Below, piece after piece: positions 15,246 to 23,468 of a DNA stretch of 64,000 nt. The notes under the pieces were generated by a model. It was not told the DNA's origin. It ran no database searches and saw only the letters and a list, made by a program, of their open reading frames with translations. Within the stretch, counting starts at the first letter, position 1, and every line of letters begins with the position of its first letter. Source of the stretch: Oscillospiraceae bacterium. Its GTDB lineage: Bacteria; Bacillota; Clostridia; Oscillospirales; Oscillospiraceae. The DNA lies in contig JAHHRZ010000001.1 of NCBI GenBank assembly GCA_020025515.1, positions 1-64,000 of the forward strand, read 5' to 3'. A program made the position numbers and the translations under genes.

Positions 15246-15780
15246 CTAATTAATTGGCTTATGCCAAGTAATACATTCTATTCTTTCATCTCTCATAAGC
15301 TCTTTATGCCCGCTGTTCATAGGATCTATTGAGCAATAATATGAAAAATTTAATGGTATTCTGTAACAACACCATTGTATTCGCTTACAGAAGCTTTGAA
15401 GTCAATATCGTACACGGTTTATGTTCCATTTGGAAGTTCCGGAATTCCTCCATACACAATGCTTTTTGTAATTCGTGGTGTGAGATAATCAACAGATGCA
15501 GCAACTATACCATATTTTGCACTTACGGTCTTTGTAGTAGCTGAACTACCTATATTTTTCCACAAATGCTTTTTTAAATTTCACCTACAGAGTATCCAAA
15601 AATGCCAAGATCTATTGCATCATTCATTCTACTGTTGCCCATTAAAATCTTTGCGAACTCTCCAACAGACACTTCCAACGTACGCGTATGAACTTGGCAC
15701 GGTGTTCCTTCTGGCATTCCAAAGCTATCATACGTCACAGTACCATTCGTTGCATTAGTTAGTTTGCTAAGTTGATTTCA
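15246..15780 (-). pseudogene. Broken Rhs-associated toxin C-terminal region
   Basis: Minus-strand frames give, in order, TYDSFGMPEGTPCQVHTRTL, EFAKILMGNSRMNDAIDLG, a frameshift near 15595, SAKYGIVAASVDYLTPRIT, YGGIPELPNG, an in-frame stop, VYDIDFKASVSEYNGVV, another frameshift, and ERIECITWHKPIN ending at 15246. The tail matches the remnant at 13318-13525 almost word for word. YDSFGMPEG resembles the end of an Rhs repeat core, so this looks like a polymorphic toxin tip that has been inactivated. The toxic activity is not recognisable. Confidence 0.6.
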
Positions 15781-16395
15781 GCACTCGCTTCGCATTTGTG
15801 CAATCGGTTGCTTCTGCGGAACCATCGTCTTCCAGTACCGTTGGTGGCCTAGGGTCAATGGAGGGAAATACCGGGATTTGTTTTTCTTCCACAAAATCAC
15901 CGCAACGAGTACATTTGAGGATTTTTATGAAGACGGTTTCTCTTATTATTACAAAGTCATGTCCCAGGGGTCGTACTTCATCTGTTTTGTAGGTATCCCC
16001 GCAATGGGTACATTTGTGCTGTGTATACCCGGTTTTTTTGCAGGTTGCAGCTACTACCGATGTCACATAATGATGGTTCGCAGTCGTTTCCGTCTCATCT
16101 GTAGAAGCGGTCGCTTGCATCAAGTTTCTTCCTTCGTTCCATTGGGACTGAGGCTCTGGCTTTCATACCATATAGGCTGCGGATTAAAGCCAGTGAGCAG
16201 ATCTGACAGTTGATTACTCTACCAAGAGTATCATATGTGTAATAATAGGTCAAGTTATCTGTGGTATTACCAGAAGTGGCACTATTATCTGTAATCGAAT
16301 CAATTTGTCCATCTCCGGTATAGGTGTAAGTTAAAACTCGGCCGCTGGAATACGGTTCATGCAAATACGGCGATGTAGTAATTCAGGAGCCATTG
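15781..16395 (-). pseudogene. Rhs/YD-repeat protein fragment with Cys-rich insert
   Basis: The right part reads GRVLTYTYTGDGQIDSIT and YYYTYDTLGRVI, a textbook YD-repeat pair of Rhs/WapA proteins. A frame change follows, then LLTGFNPQPIWYESQSLS. From 16123 to 15767 a third stretch holds two Cys-pair units (CKKTGYTQHKCTHCGDTYK, KCTRCGDF) like the sugar- or wall-protein repeats seen also in the S8 protease. No signal peptide or long repeat core remains, so the secretion part of the Rhs protein is deleted. Confidence 0.65.
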
Positions 16396-16690
16396 CTTTG
16401 ATTCCTAACAGTTATTCCGTTTCTATCATTTTACAATCAGTGCATATCCATCAGTCCTCATGTATTGATATTGGGATATCTCCGCATAGATGATTATTTC
16501 TTCACATTCAATTCATATCTAATTCACATTTTATACATAAAAATTTAATTTAAAAGCTTTTTGGCGCAAGTGGCATCATTTCTAGCGTAAGTGGCTATAA
16601 ACACCCCGTCATGAGGGGATTAACACTGACATTGCCTGCGGTGAGCTGCTTCCATGGTTTAGCACTGGAGCAAGAGAAGCTGTGCACATA
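16396..16690. other. AT-rich region without genes
   Basis: No open frame with a start site and no repeats seen. It contains A/T-rich stretches at about 16490-16560 and marks the upstream edge of the Rhs remnant. Confidence 0.4.
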
Positions 16691-16696
16691 CATAAA

Positions 16697-16735
16697 AACC
16701 AGAGGGTAAGGCATGATGTGCCTTACCCTCTGGTT
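16697..16735 (-). terminator. Strong terminator at the island edge
   Basis: A perfect 17-bp inverted repeat (16697-16713 and 16719-16735, arms containing CCAGAGGGTAAGGCA) with a five-base loop and a T-run on the minus strand. It would end transcription coming from the sdpRI-like pair. Confidence 0.85.
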
Positions 16736-16746
16736 CTGTTCTGACA

Positions 16747-16963
16747 TTACAGCCATACCTCGATGACAAAGCCACCACTAAAAAAGTAGGTATTCGTATA
16801 ATGTCCATTTGGTGTAGCTGTTTGCAGACTGGCTGTGGCAATCCGGGGGCGGTTATCCGCCCCCGGTAATCCATTTCTCCCGGATCCCAAAATGAAATTT
16901 GCGCATAACGTTTGACAGCACCAATTCGCATATTCTGCAACAGACCCAACGTTTGATGGATGC
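16747..16963 (-). pseudogene. Uncertain coding remnant containing inverted-duplication copy B
   Basis: Two overlapping minus-strand frames each carry part of a plausible protein. One reads MRIGAVKRYAQISFWDPGEM followed by a YRGRI motif; the other ends with an aromatic strand and a stop at 16747, just before the terminator. The segment 16855-16925 is the mate of 10140-10213. A frame switch near 16860 would join the two pieces. The family is unknown; a relic of a mobile element is possible. Confidence 0.35.
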
Positions 16964-17650
16964 TCAAGATTCGGCGGAACTTTGCTGCTTTGCCACCCGA
17001 TAGGTGTAATAAATATCAATGGGCATTGAGACCAACAGGAGTCCCATGGAAATCAGGAAACAGGAAATGCCCTCCGTAAGAAAACAAGTTGCAATCATTG
17101 CAACGCCAAGGACAATAAAGGTAATGCCACCAAAGCGTTGGCTTTTCTTCCAGGTTATTTCGTTTTTCATACTCCATGTGGTTCTAAGACCCACCACGGA
17201 GTTCATACGGACCTTGGGCATGATATTTCCCATGACAACAAAAAACAGACCAAGCAGCCCCATCATGATCTGGTAGATGTCAACCCGGACACAAGACAGG
17301 TTTTCTACCTTTTGGAAAGAGGTATACAGGAAATAAAAGGTCATGGCATTAAATAACACAAGGCCCAAAATACCGGCGGTGATACAGACGGTTTCGTTGT
17401 TTGCTCCGCTGCTTTCTCCGCTGTTTTCTTGCTTTGCGGCAAATTTTGTTACCACCAGCATAATGATGCCAAATATGAGGATAATGACCGGGAAAATGAG
17501 AGATTCGTATTTACTGCCCCAGCGAGTGACCTGATGATGGAAGTCATAGTGGGCCGGGATTTCTTCCGGCAGGTACTGCAAGGCAATAAGCGTCACAGCC
17601 AGAGGCAAAAACATGAGTACATAATATAGAACCATTTTCTTCGTTTTCAT
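16964..17650 (-). CDS. SdpI-like integral membrane protein
   Basis: A 228-residue multi-pass membrane protein. The N-terminal part (LP.EIPAHYDFHHQVTRWGSK) is the DUF1648 signature. The C-terminal half (GNIMPKVRMNSVVGLRTTW, then SQRFGG) is the SdpI motif. In Bacillus, SdpI gives immunity to the SdpC toxin and sequesters the repressor SdpR at the membrane. The start overlaps the stop of the ArsR-type gene by 4 bases, the classic sdpRI arrangement. No sdpABC toxin genes are visible, so it may serve toxin sensing or defence against other strains. Confidence 0.88.
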   Translation of the reverse strand: MKTKKMVLYYVLMFLPLAVTLIALQYLPEEIPAHYDFHHQVTRWGSKYESLIFPVIILIFGIIMLVVTKFAAKQENSGESSGANNETVCITAGILGLVLFNAMTFYFLYTSFQKVENLSCVRVDIYQIMMGLLGLFFVVMGNIMPKVRMNSVVGLRTTWSMKNEITWKKSQRFGGITFIVLGVAMIATCFLTEGISCFLISMGLLLVSMPIDIYYTYRVAKQQSSAES

Positions 17651-17916
17651 TTTGGACCTCCTCGCAGATCGCTGATCCAGAGAATTGCTTCATCCAGAAC
17701 AGACAGGTTGAGCTCATAATAGATGTAGTTCTTGAACCGGGTTTCATAAATCAAATCTGCTTTCTTGAGTTTTGCCAGGTGATAGGACAGGGCCTGAGGT
17801 GTTATATTCAGAGCCAAAGCCAAATCCCCGGAGCTGATTTTTCCTTCCCTTAATTTCAGCAAAATGTTTCTTCGGTTTTCGTCAGCCAGGGCTGCCAATA
17901 CTTCGGGAATGCCCAA
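17647..17916 (-). CDS. SdpR-like ArsR-family repressor
   Basis: An 89-residue winged-helix protein (LAALADENRRNILLKLREG, then LALALNITPQALSYHLAKLKKADLI), the classic ArsR fold without the usual metal-binding cysteines, as in SdpR. Translation starts at TTG (17916) with GGAGGTGAT directly upstream; no ATG fits. It is co-transcribed with the SdpI-like gene. Two operator-like palindromes lie upstream, one on each side of its promoter, so it is probably autorepressed. Confidence 0.85.
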   Translation of the reverse strand: MGIPEVLAALADENRRNILLKLREGKISSGDLALALNITPQALSYHLAKLKKADLIYETRFKNYIYYELNLSVLDEAILWISDLRGGPK

Positions 17917-17931
17917 CCTATCACCTCCAAT

Positions 17932-18011
17932 CTATTTCAAATATTTCTTAAATAGATGATAGCATGGGGGAACTTGTGTGTCAATCACTATTTCAAAATA
18001 TTTTTAAATAG
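17932..18011 (-). promoter_or_regulatory. sdpRI promoter flanked by two palindromic operators
   Basis: Promoter: TTGACA (17979-17984, minus strand), 17 bases, TATCAT (17956-17961). Two 24-base palindromes of the form CTATTT-N12-AAATAG lie at 17932-17955 (just downstream of the -10) and 17988-18011 (just upstream of the -35). The two differ only in the middle. Their placement fits repression by the ArsR-family product. Confidence 0.8.
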
Positions 18012-18083
18012 TACTGCCCGTGTAAAAGGAGTTGAAAATGTTCCGTTTTCCAGGAAGATAGGGAGAAAATGCAAAAACGGTCG

Positions 18084-18112
18084 TTGCCTTTTTGGAGAAA
18101 CTATAGTAAAAT
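18084..18112 (+). promoter_or_regulatory. Promoter of the YczE-like gene
   Basis: TTGCCT (18084-18089), 17-base spacer, TAAAAT (18107-18112), about 40 bases before the start codon. Confidence 0.55.
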
Positions 18113-18155
18113 GGGCATATTACCCCCCAATAGGGGCAGGTGAAAGGAGTCTCCT

Positions 18156-18830
18156 ATGGAGAAGAAAGTGAAGTACTTTATCCGGCGACTTGTAGTGTAT
18201 CTTTTGGGCCTGTTCATTTTGGCACTGGGTGTCAGCGTGTCTGTGAAATCCGACCTGGGAATTTCTCCGGTCAATTCCATCCCCTATGTCCTGAGCCAAG
18301 TCACGGGACTGGAGCAGGGGCTTTTGGTGACTCTGGTGTTCTGCGGCTTCGTTTTGATCCAGATTCTTCTCCTCCGCCGGGAGTTCCGGCTTGTTCAGCT
18401 GTTACAGGTATTATGTGCCACAATTTTTGGCTCTTTCGTCTCTCTTACCAATCGAATTGTCTGCTTTCCGGTGCCGGAGGCTTATATAGCTCGTCTGGGC
18501 CTGGCGGTGCTCAGTGCCATTTTGGTGGCAGGAGGAATGTTCCTGTATCTGTGCGGCAACCTGATTCCCCAGCCTGCGGAAGGCCTATGCCTGGCGATTG
18601 AAAAGAAAACCGGCTGGAAGTATTCTAATGTTAAGGTGTTTTTTGACTGCTGCCTGGTTTCCACGGCCACAATTATTTCCCTGGTGGGGATGGGAACGGT
18701 AGTGGGAGTCCGGGAAGGAACCCTCATTGCCATGCTGGGAGTTGGCAGACTGATTGGTATTATGATCCGATACTGGAAAAAACCTATGTCACGATTCTGT
18801 GAGCCCCAGGAACCAGCTTCTGCAATATAA
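18156..18830 (+). CDS. YczE/YyaS/YitT-type membrane protein (DUF6198)
   Basis: A 224-residue protein with five or six transmembrane helices. The family signature is at the start: LGLFILALGVSVSVKSDLG followed by ISPVNSIPY. A second half-repeat (GNLIPQPAEGLCLAIEKKTG) mirrors it. AAAGGAG lies before the ATG. Members are putative transporters of unknown substrate, some near bacteriocin or vitamin genes. It is a single-gene unit with its own promoter and terminator, divergent from sdpRI. Confidence 0.8.
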   Translation: MEKKVKYFIRRLVVYLLGLFILALGVSVSVKSDLGISPVNSIPYVLSQVTGLEQGLLVTLVFCGFVLIQILLLRREFRLVQLLQVLCATIFGSFVSLTNRIVCFPVPEAYIARLGLAVLSAILVAGGMFLYLCGNLIPQPAEGLCLAIEKKTGWKYSNVKVFFDCCLVSTATIISLVGMGTVVGVREGTLIAMLGVGRLIGIMIRYWKKPMSRFCEPQEPASAI

Positions 18831-18840
18831 TAAAGATAAA

Positions 18841-18885
18841 AAATGGTGCTGTCTCACCTGTTGGAGAGGCAGCACCATTTTTTAT
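18841..18885. terminator. Bidirectional terminator
   Basis: AAATGGTGCTG (18841-18851) pairs with CAGCACCATTT (18870-18880), flanked by A-run and T-run. It serves the YczE-like gene and the convergent purine permease gene. Confidence 0.85.
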
Positions 18886-18899
18886 TTTGGTTCTTTGGA

Positions 18900-20357
18900 T
18901 CAGGCAACCAGGAAGAACTTCACCAGGAACAGCAGGGAAATTGCGTAGGTGAGAAGGGAAACTTCCTTGAACTTGCCGGAGAGCATCTTCATAAAGGTAT
19001 AGACGATCATACCCAGACCAATGGCGTGGCCGATGGAACCGGAGATGGGCATGGAGATCAGCATGACGGCAACGGGAGCCAGCTGGTTCATGTCGCTGAA
19101 GTCGATGTTCTTGAGGCCGCCCAGCATAAGGATACCCACATAGATGAGGGCAGAAGAGGTGGCGGCGGCGGGAATGATAGCGGCCACAGGAGCCAAGAAC
19201 ATGGCAGCCAGGAACAGGATGCCGGTGGTTGCGGCGGTCAGACCTGTGCGTCCGCCTGCTTCCACACCGGAGGCGGATTCCACAAAGGTGGTAACGGTAG
19301 AGGTACCGGTGACGGCACCGGCAATGGTTCCGATGGCATCGGCGGTGAGAGCCTCGCGCATCTTGGGCATGTTGCCCTGCTTGTCCACCATTCCGGCCCG
19401 GGAAGCAGTGCCCAGCAGGGTGCCGATGGTGTCGAACATATCAATGATGCAGAAGGTAATCACAATGGAAATGGCGGTAAACCAGCCGATTTTGCCCAAA
19501 GTCTCAAAATTAAACTTGAACAAAGTGGTTTCTGCCATATCCTTGAAGGGGGGCACAAAAGAGGCATCTGCCAGAGAAGCGAAGGGGTTCACATCCAGAA
19601 CCAGCCAGGAGCCGCCCCAGTAGATCAGAGAAGCGGAGAGCATACCCAAAAGCACGGCACCCTTGATCTTTTTACGGTCCAGAGCAAGGATCACAAACAG
19701 GCCCACAAACATGGTAATGACCGTGAGCACCAGCTGATCGTAGTTGGCACCGGCACTGGCCATGGTGTCGGAGACGGTGCGGGGGGTCAGAGAAGCGAAG
19801 AAACTGCCCATGACGGTGAAGCTGGAGCCGTTCTGGCCAAAGACCTGGGCGTTGGAGCCAAAGCCGATGTTCAGCAGCATCAGGCCGATGGCGGGAGAGA
19901 TGCCCAGACGGATTCCCAAAGGAATGGCTCTGACGATCTGCTCACGGATGTTAAAGATGGACAGCAGCAAAAATACGATGCCTTCGATCAGGATGATGCA
20001 GATGGCAGCCTGGAAGCCCTCCACATAGGAGACGCCGGCGGCAACGGCAATGTTGGTGACGACTACGGCGAAGAAAGAATTGAGGCCCATACCGGGGCCA
20101 AGGCAGAAGGGCTTGTTTGCCAGAAATGCCATGGCAAACATACCGATGGCAGAGGCAATGCAGGTTGCCAGGAATACTGCGTTCCACAGTTGGGGTACGG
20201 GTTCGGTGTCACCGCCAAGTCCTGCGCCGAAGTTGGTCAGGAGATTGGGGTTCAGAGCAATGATGTAGGCCATGGTCATAAAGGTGGTGAGGCCCGCAAT
20301 CAGCTCTGTGCGGATGTTGGTCTTGTTCTCTTTTAGGTGAAAGAGCTTTTCCAGCAT
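18900..20357 (-). CDS. AzgA/PbuG-type purine (guanine/hypoxanthine) permease
   Basis: A 485-residue NCS2-superfamily transporter with about 13 hydrophobic segments. Diagnostic stretches are ELIAGLTTFMTMAYIIALNP at the N-terminus and GLNSFFAVVVT, then DMFDTIGTL and GTSTVTTFVESASGV, which mark the AzgA branch that imports adenine, guanine or hypoxanthine. GGGAGG precedes the ATG. The leader is only about 30 bases, so there is no room for a purine riboswitch. Substrate within the purines is inferred from family. Confidence 0.9.
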   Translation of the reverse strand: MLEKLFHLKENKTNIRTELIAGLTTFMTMAYIIALNPNLLTNFGAGLGGDTEPVPQLWNAVFLATCIASAIGMFAMAFLANKPFCLGPGMGLNSFFAVVVTNIAVAAGVSYVEGFQAAICIILIEGIVFLLLSIFNIREQIVRAIPLGIRLGISPAIGLMLLNIGFGSNAQVFGQNGSSFTVMGSFFASLTPRTVSDTMASAGANYDQLVLTVITMFVGLFVILALDRKKIKGAVLLGMLSASLIYWGGSWLVLDVNPFASLADASFVPPFKDMAETTLFKFNFETLGKIGWFTAISIVITFCIIDMFDTIGTLLGTASRAGMVDKQGNMPKMREALTADAIGTIAGAVTGTSTVTTFVESASGVEAGGRTGLTAATTGILFLAAMFLAPVAAIIPAAATSSALIYVGILMLGGLKNIDFSDMNQLAPVAVMLISMPISGSIGHAIGLGMIVYTFMKMLSGKFKEVSLLTYAISLLFLVKFFLVA

Positions 20358-20390
20358 GTTGGTTTTCCTCCCTGTTAAATATTCATGAAC

Positions 20391-20419
20391 ATTATAGCAT
20401 CATCACGGTAAGATAACAA
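20391..20419 (-). promoter_or_regulatory. Purine permease promoter
   Basis: Minus strand: TTGTTA (20414-20419), 17-base spacer, TATAAT (20391-20396). Confidence 0.65.
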
Positions 20420-20751
20420 GAATCATATTTGCAAAAAAGAGGCTTTATTCCATAAAAAAAGGGGATCCGGCAAATGCCGTCTAAATGATACAGATATATT
20501 ATATATCATTAGGAGGAGAAGAAAAATATAGTTGTATTTTGAAAGCAAATGTGTTATATTTTCCACTATCTGACGGATCGCCTCCACTGGATTGCCGGAA
20601 GCAGGCAGATAAACAGTCCGGTTTGGGTCCATGGGAGGAAGCTGAAGGGGGAGCGGGACACATTCACTCCGCAAAATGGACAAATTTCTTTGTTTCAACG
20701 AGATTATTATGTGAATTCTATTGAAAAATACGAAAAAATGTATTTTTTGGA
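20420..20751. other. Intergenic region between divergent promoters
   Basis: No gene seen. Short open frames on both strands overlap one another and lack ribosome binding sites. A TATATTATATATCATTAGGAGG stretch at about 20490-20520 resembles a start region, but only a poor frame follows it. Confidence 0.4.
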
Positions 20752-20780
20752 TTGATTTTGAAAAGGTTTTGACTTACAAT
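20752..20780 (+). promoter_or_regulatory. Promoter of the trmL-pgk unit
   Basis: TTGATT (20752-20757), 17-base spacer, TACAAT (20775-20780), about 50 bases before trmL. Confidence 0.6.
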
Positions 20781-20830
20781 AGACCAGAAAGCGGGGCAGT
20801 GGCCCTGAGAGACGCAGGAGGGTTCCTTAT

Positions 20831-21340
20831 ATGCTCAATATCGTCCTGGTTGAGCCGGAAATCCCGGCAAATACTGGCAATATCGCCAGAACCTGTGCTG
20901 CCACCGGCAGCGTCCTTCATTTAATCAAGCCCTTGGGATTCGATATCTCAGAGAAGGCTGTAAGGCGGGCGGGTCTGGACTATTGGCATCTGGTGGATGT
21001 AAGAGTCTATGAGGATCTGGAGGAGTTTTTCCGGAACAATGAGGTCAAGCAGATGTGGTGCCTGTCTACCAAGGCGCCCAGAGTTTATGCGCAGGCCCGG
21101 TTTCAGGATGGCTGCTACTTGTTCTTTGGCAAAGAGACCAGGGGGCTCCCTGAGGAATTTCTGGAGCAGCACCGGGAGCAATGTCTGAGACTTCCCATGC
21201 GTGCGGAGGCCAGAAGCCTCAATCTCAGCAACTCTGTGGCCATTACGGTATATGAGGCCCTGCGTCAGTTACAATTCCCCCACCTACAGGAAACTGGAAA
21301 AATGACAAACTGGGAATTGCCAGTTGTGCCTGAAGATTAA
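20831..21340 (+). CDS. trmL: tRNA (cytidine/uridine-34-2'-O)-methyltransferase
   Basis: A SPOUT-class methyltransferase of 169 residues, usual for TrmL. The N-terminus LVEPEIPANTGNIARTCAATG and the knot region LFFGKETRGLPEEFL, then RSLNLSNSVAI are diagnostic. It 2'-O-methylates the wobble base of certain leucine tRNAs using SAM. AGGAGGG precedes the ATG. The gene ends 14 bases before pgk, so it is the first gene of a glycolytic transcript, an uncommon pairing. Confidence 0.92.
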   Translation: MLNIVLVEPEIPANTGNIARTCAATGSVLHLIKPLGFDISEKAVRRAGLDYWHLVDVRVYEDLEEFFRNNEVKQMWCLSTKAPRVYAQARFQDGCYLFFGKETRGLPEEFLEQHREQCLRLPMRAEARSLNLSNSVAITVYEALRQLQFPHLQETGKMTNWELPVVPED

Positions 21341-21354
21341 CAGGAGGCTTAGTT

Positions 21355-22554
21355 ATGAACTACAATAAGAAATCCATTGAAGATGTAGAAGTAGCAGGCA
21401 AGCGCGTTCTGTGCCGCTGCGACTTCAACGTTCCCACAAAGGACGGCAAGATCACTTCCGATAAGCGGATCGTGGCTGCCATGCCCACCATTGAGTACCT
21501 GGTGAACCACGGTGCAAAGGTGATTCTCTGCTCCCATATGGGCAAGCCCAAGGGCGAGTGGAAGCCTGAGCTGAGCCTGAAGATCGTGGCAGACCGTCTG
21601 TCCCAGCTTCTGGGCAAGGAGGTCATTATGGCTTCCGATGTTGTGGGCGAGGATGCAAAGGCAAAGGCCGCTGCCCTGAAGGACGGCGAGGTCATGCTGC
21701 TGGAGAACGTCCGTTATATGAAGGGCGAGACCAAGAACGATCCCGAACTGAGCCGTGAACTGGCTTCTATGGCAGATCTGTTCGTGAACGATGCCTTCGG
21801 TACCGCTCACCGTGCCCATTCTTCCACCGCCGGTGTGGCAGATCATCTGCCTGCTGTCTGCGGCTACCTGGTGCAGAAGGAAGTCGGCATCATGGGCAAG
21901 GCCCTGGCTGCTCCCGAGCGTCCCTTTGTGGCCATTCTGGGTGGCGCAAAGGTTTCCGATAAGCTCAATGTCATCAACAACCTGCTGGAGAAGGTGGACA
22001 CCCTCATCATCGGCGGCGGTATGGCCTTCACCTTCCTGGCTGCCAAGGGCTACAATGTAGGCGCCAGCCTGGTTGACAATGAGAAGATCGACTACTGCAA
22101 GGAAATGATGGCCAAGGCTGAGGCTAAGGGCGTCAAGCTCCTGCTGCCTGTGGACACCGTGGTTGCAGATTCCTTCCCCAACCCCATCGACGCAGAGATC
22201 CCCGTGGAAACCGTCATGTCTGACGCCATTCCTCAGGGCAAGATGGGCCTGGACATTGGCGAGAAGGCCAGCGCTGAGTTCTATGAGGCGGTTAAGACCG
22301 CAAAGACCGTGGTTTGGAACGGACCCATGGGCGTATTTGAGAACCCCATTCTGTCCAAGGGTACCAAGGCTGTGGCTCAGGCTCTGGCTGATTCCTCCGC
22401 TGTGACCATTGTCGGCGGCGGTGACAGTGCTGCTGCCTGCGAGCAGCTGGGCTTTGCTTCTCAGATTACCCACATTTCCACCGGCGGCGGCGCTTCTCTG
22501 GAGTTCCTGGAGGGCCTGACCCTGCCCGGCATCGCCTGCCTGCAGGATAAGTAA
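21355..22554 (+). CDS. pgk: Phosphoglycerate kinase
   Basis: A 399-residue glycolytic kinase forming ATP and 3-phosphoglycerate from 1,3-bisphosphoglycerate. Motifs: VLCRCDFNVPTKDG near residue 20, LCSHMGKPKG, the hinge sequence AILGGAKVSDKLNVI, and the nucleotide-binding TIVGGGDSAAACE with TGGGASLEFLEG at the C-terminus. AGGAGG precedes the ATG. High-expression codon use (mostly C/G third positions) contrasts with the AT-rich island. No gap gene is in the window. Confidence 0.97.
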   Translation: MNYNKKSIEDVEVAGKRVLCRCDFNVPTKDGKITSDKRIVAAMPTIEYLVNHGAKVILCSHMGKPKGEWKPELSLKIVADRLSQLLGKEVIMASDVVGEDAKAKAAALKDGEVMLLENVRYMKGETKNDPELSRELASMADLFVNDAFGTAHRAHSSTAGVADHLPAVCGYLVQKEVGIMGKALAAPERPFVAILGGAKVSDKLNVINNLLEKVDTLIIGGGMAFTFLAAKGYNVGASLVDNEKIDYCKEMMAKAEAKGVKLLLPVDTVVADSFPNPIDAEIPVETVMSDAIPQGKMGLDIGEKASAEFYEAVKTAKTVVWNGPMGVFENPILSKGTKAVAQALADSSAVTIVGGGDSAAACEQLGFASQITHISTGGGASLEFLEGLTLPGIACLQDK

Positions 22555-22569
22555 TTCCCGTTTATCAGC

Positions 22570-22605
22570 GGCAGCGGGGAGTAAATCATTCTCCGCTGCC
22601 TTTTA
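22570..22605 (+). terminator. Hairpin between pgk and tpiA
   Basis: GGCAGCGG (22570-22577) pairs with CCGCTGCC (22593-22600) and is followed by TTTTATC. It may partly terminate or act as a processing site; tpiA starts 37 bases later with no obvious promoter of its own. Confidence 0.65.
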
Positions 22606-22636
22606 TCATAGATTTAGTTTTTTGGAGGCATAAAAA

Positions 22637-23413
22637 ATGAACAGAAAGTACCGCAAGACGATCATCGCCGGTAACTGGAAGATGAACAAGACCCCCAGCG
22701 AGACCAAGGAATTCATGACCACGTTCAAGAGCATCCTGCCCAAGGGCCGTTGGTGTGATGTGGTGTTCTGTGTTCCTGCTGTGTGCATCCCCGCTGCCGT
22801 CCGCGCTATGCGTGAGACCCGGGTGGGCATTGGCGGTGAGAACATGAACGCCAACGCTTCCGGCGCTTACACCGGTGAGATCGCTGCCAACATGCTGGTA
22901 GACGCTGGCTGTAAGTATGTCATCATCGGTCACTCCGAGCGCCGTGCCATGGGTGAGACCGATGCCGATGTGAATGCCAAGGTTCTGGCTGCTCTGGAAG
23001 CCGGTCTGACTCCCATCATGTGCTGCGGCGAGAGCCTGGAGCAGCGTGAGGCCGGCATCACCGAAGAGTGGATCACCATGCAGATCAAGGCTGGCCTGCT
23101 GAATGTTCCCGAGGACAAGATCCGCAAGGTCATCATTGCTTACGAGCCCATCTGGGCCATCGGCACCGGCCGTACTGCGACTCCCGAGCAGGCTGAGGAA
23201 GTCTGTGAGAGCATCCGTACCGTGATCCGCAAGCTGTACAGCTCCAAGAACGCCCGTGCAATCTCCATCCTGTACGGCGGTTCCATGAATGAGAAGAACG
23301 CCTTCGAGCTGCTGGCTCAGCCCGACATCGACGGCGGCCTCATCGGCGGTGCATCTCTGGTGCCCGAGAAGTTTGTGCAGATCATCGAAGCTGCCAACCA
23401 GCCCACTGCCTGA
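22637..23413 (+). CDS. tpiA: Triosephosphate isomerase
   Basis: A 258-residue TIM-barrel enzyme interconverting dihydroxyacetone phosphate and glyceraldehyde 3-phosphate. Visible: GNWKMNKT with the substrate-binding Asn/Lys, the catalytic His in IIGHSERR, the catalytic Glu in AYEPIWAIGTG, and the phosphate loop GGSMNEKNA. GGAGG precedes the ATG. Glycolytic neighbour of pgk; the pair is expected to be expressed together. Confidence 0.97.
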   Translation: MNRKYRKTIIAGNWKMNKTPSETKEFMTTFKSILPKGRWCDVVFCVPAVCIPAAVRAMRETRVGIGGENMNANASGAYTGEIAANMLVDAGCKYVIIGHSERRAMGETDADVNAKVLAALEAGLTPIMCCGESLEQREAGITEEWITMQIKAGLLNVPEDKIRKVIIAYEPIWAIGTGRTATPEQAEEVCESIRTVIRKLYSSKNARAISILYGGSMNEKNAFELLAQPDIDGGLIGGASLVPEKFVQIIEAANQPTA

Positions 23414-23434
23414 TTCATTTTATAGTGTATAGAA

Positions 23435-23468
23435 AACACCGCAGACTTAGGTCCTGCGGTGTTTTTTT
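23435..23468 (+). terminator. Terminator of tpiA
   Basis: AACACCGCAG (23435-23444) pairs with CTGCGGTGTT (23454-23463), continuing into a run of T. Confidence 0.9.

Noticed and set aside
15329..15544. A 71-codon plus-strand frame
   Set aside because: It lies antisense to the broken toxin tail, which matches a second copy at 13318; the plus frame has no such support.
18843..20336. A 497-codon Gly/His/Gln-rich frame opposite the purine permease
   Set aside because: Low-complexity shadow of a membrane protein gene; no start signals.
20358..20470. Purine riboswitch upstream of the purine permease gene
   Set aside because: The promoter lies about 35 bases before the start codon, leaving no space for the aptamer, and no conserved purine-aptamer core is seen.
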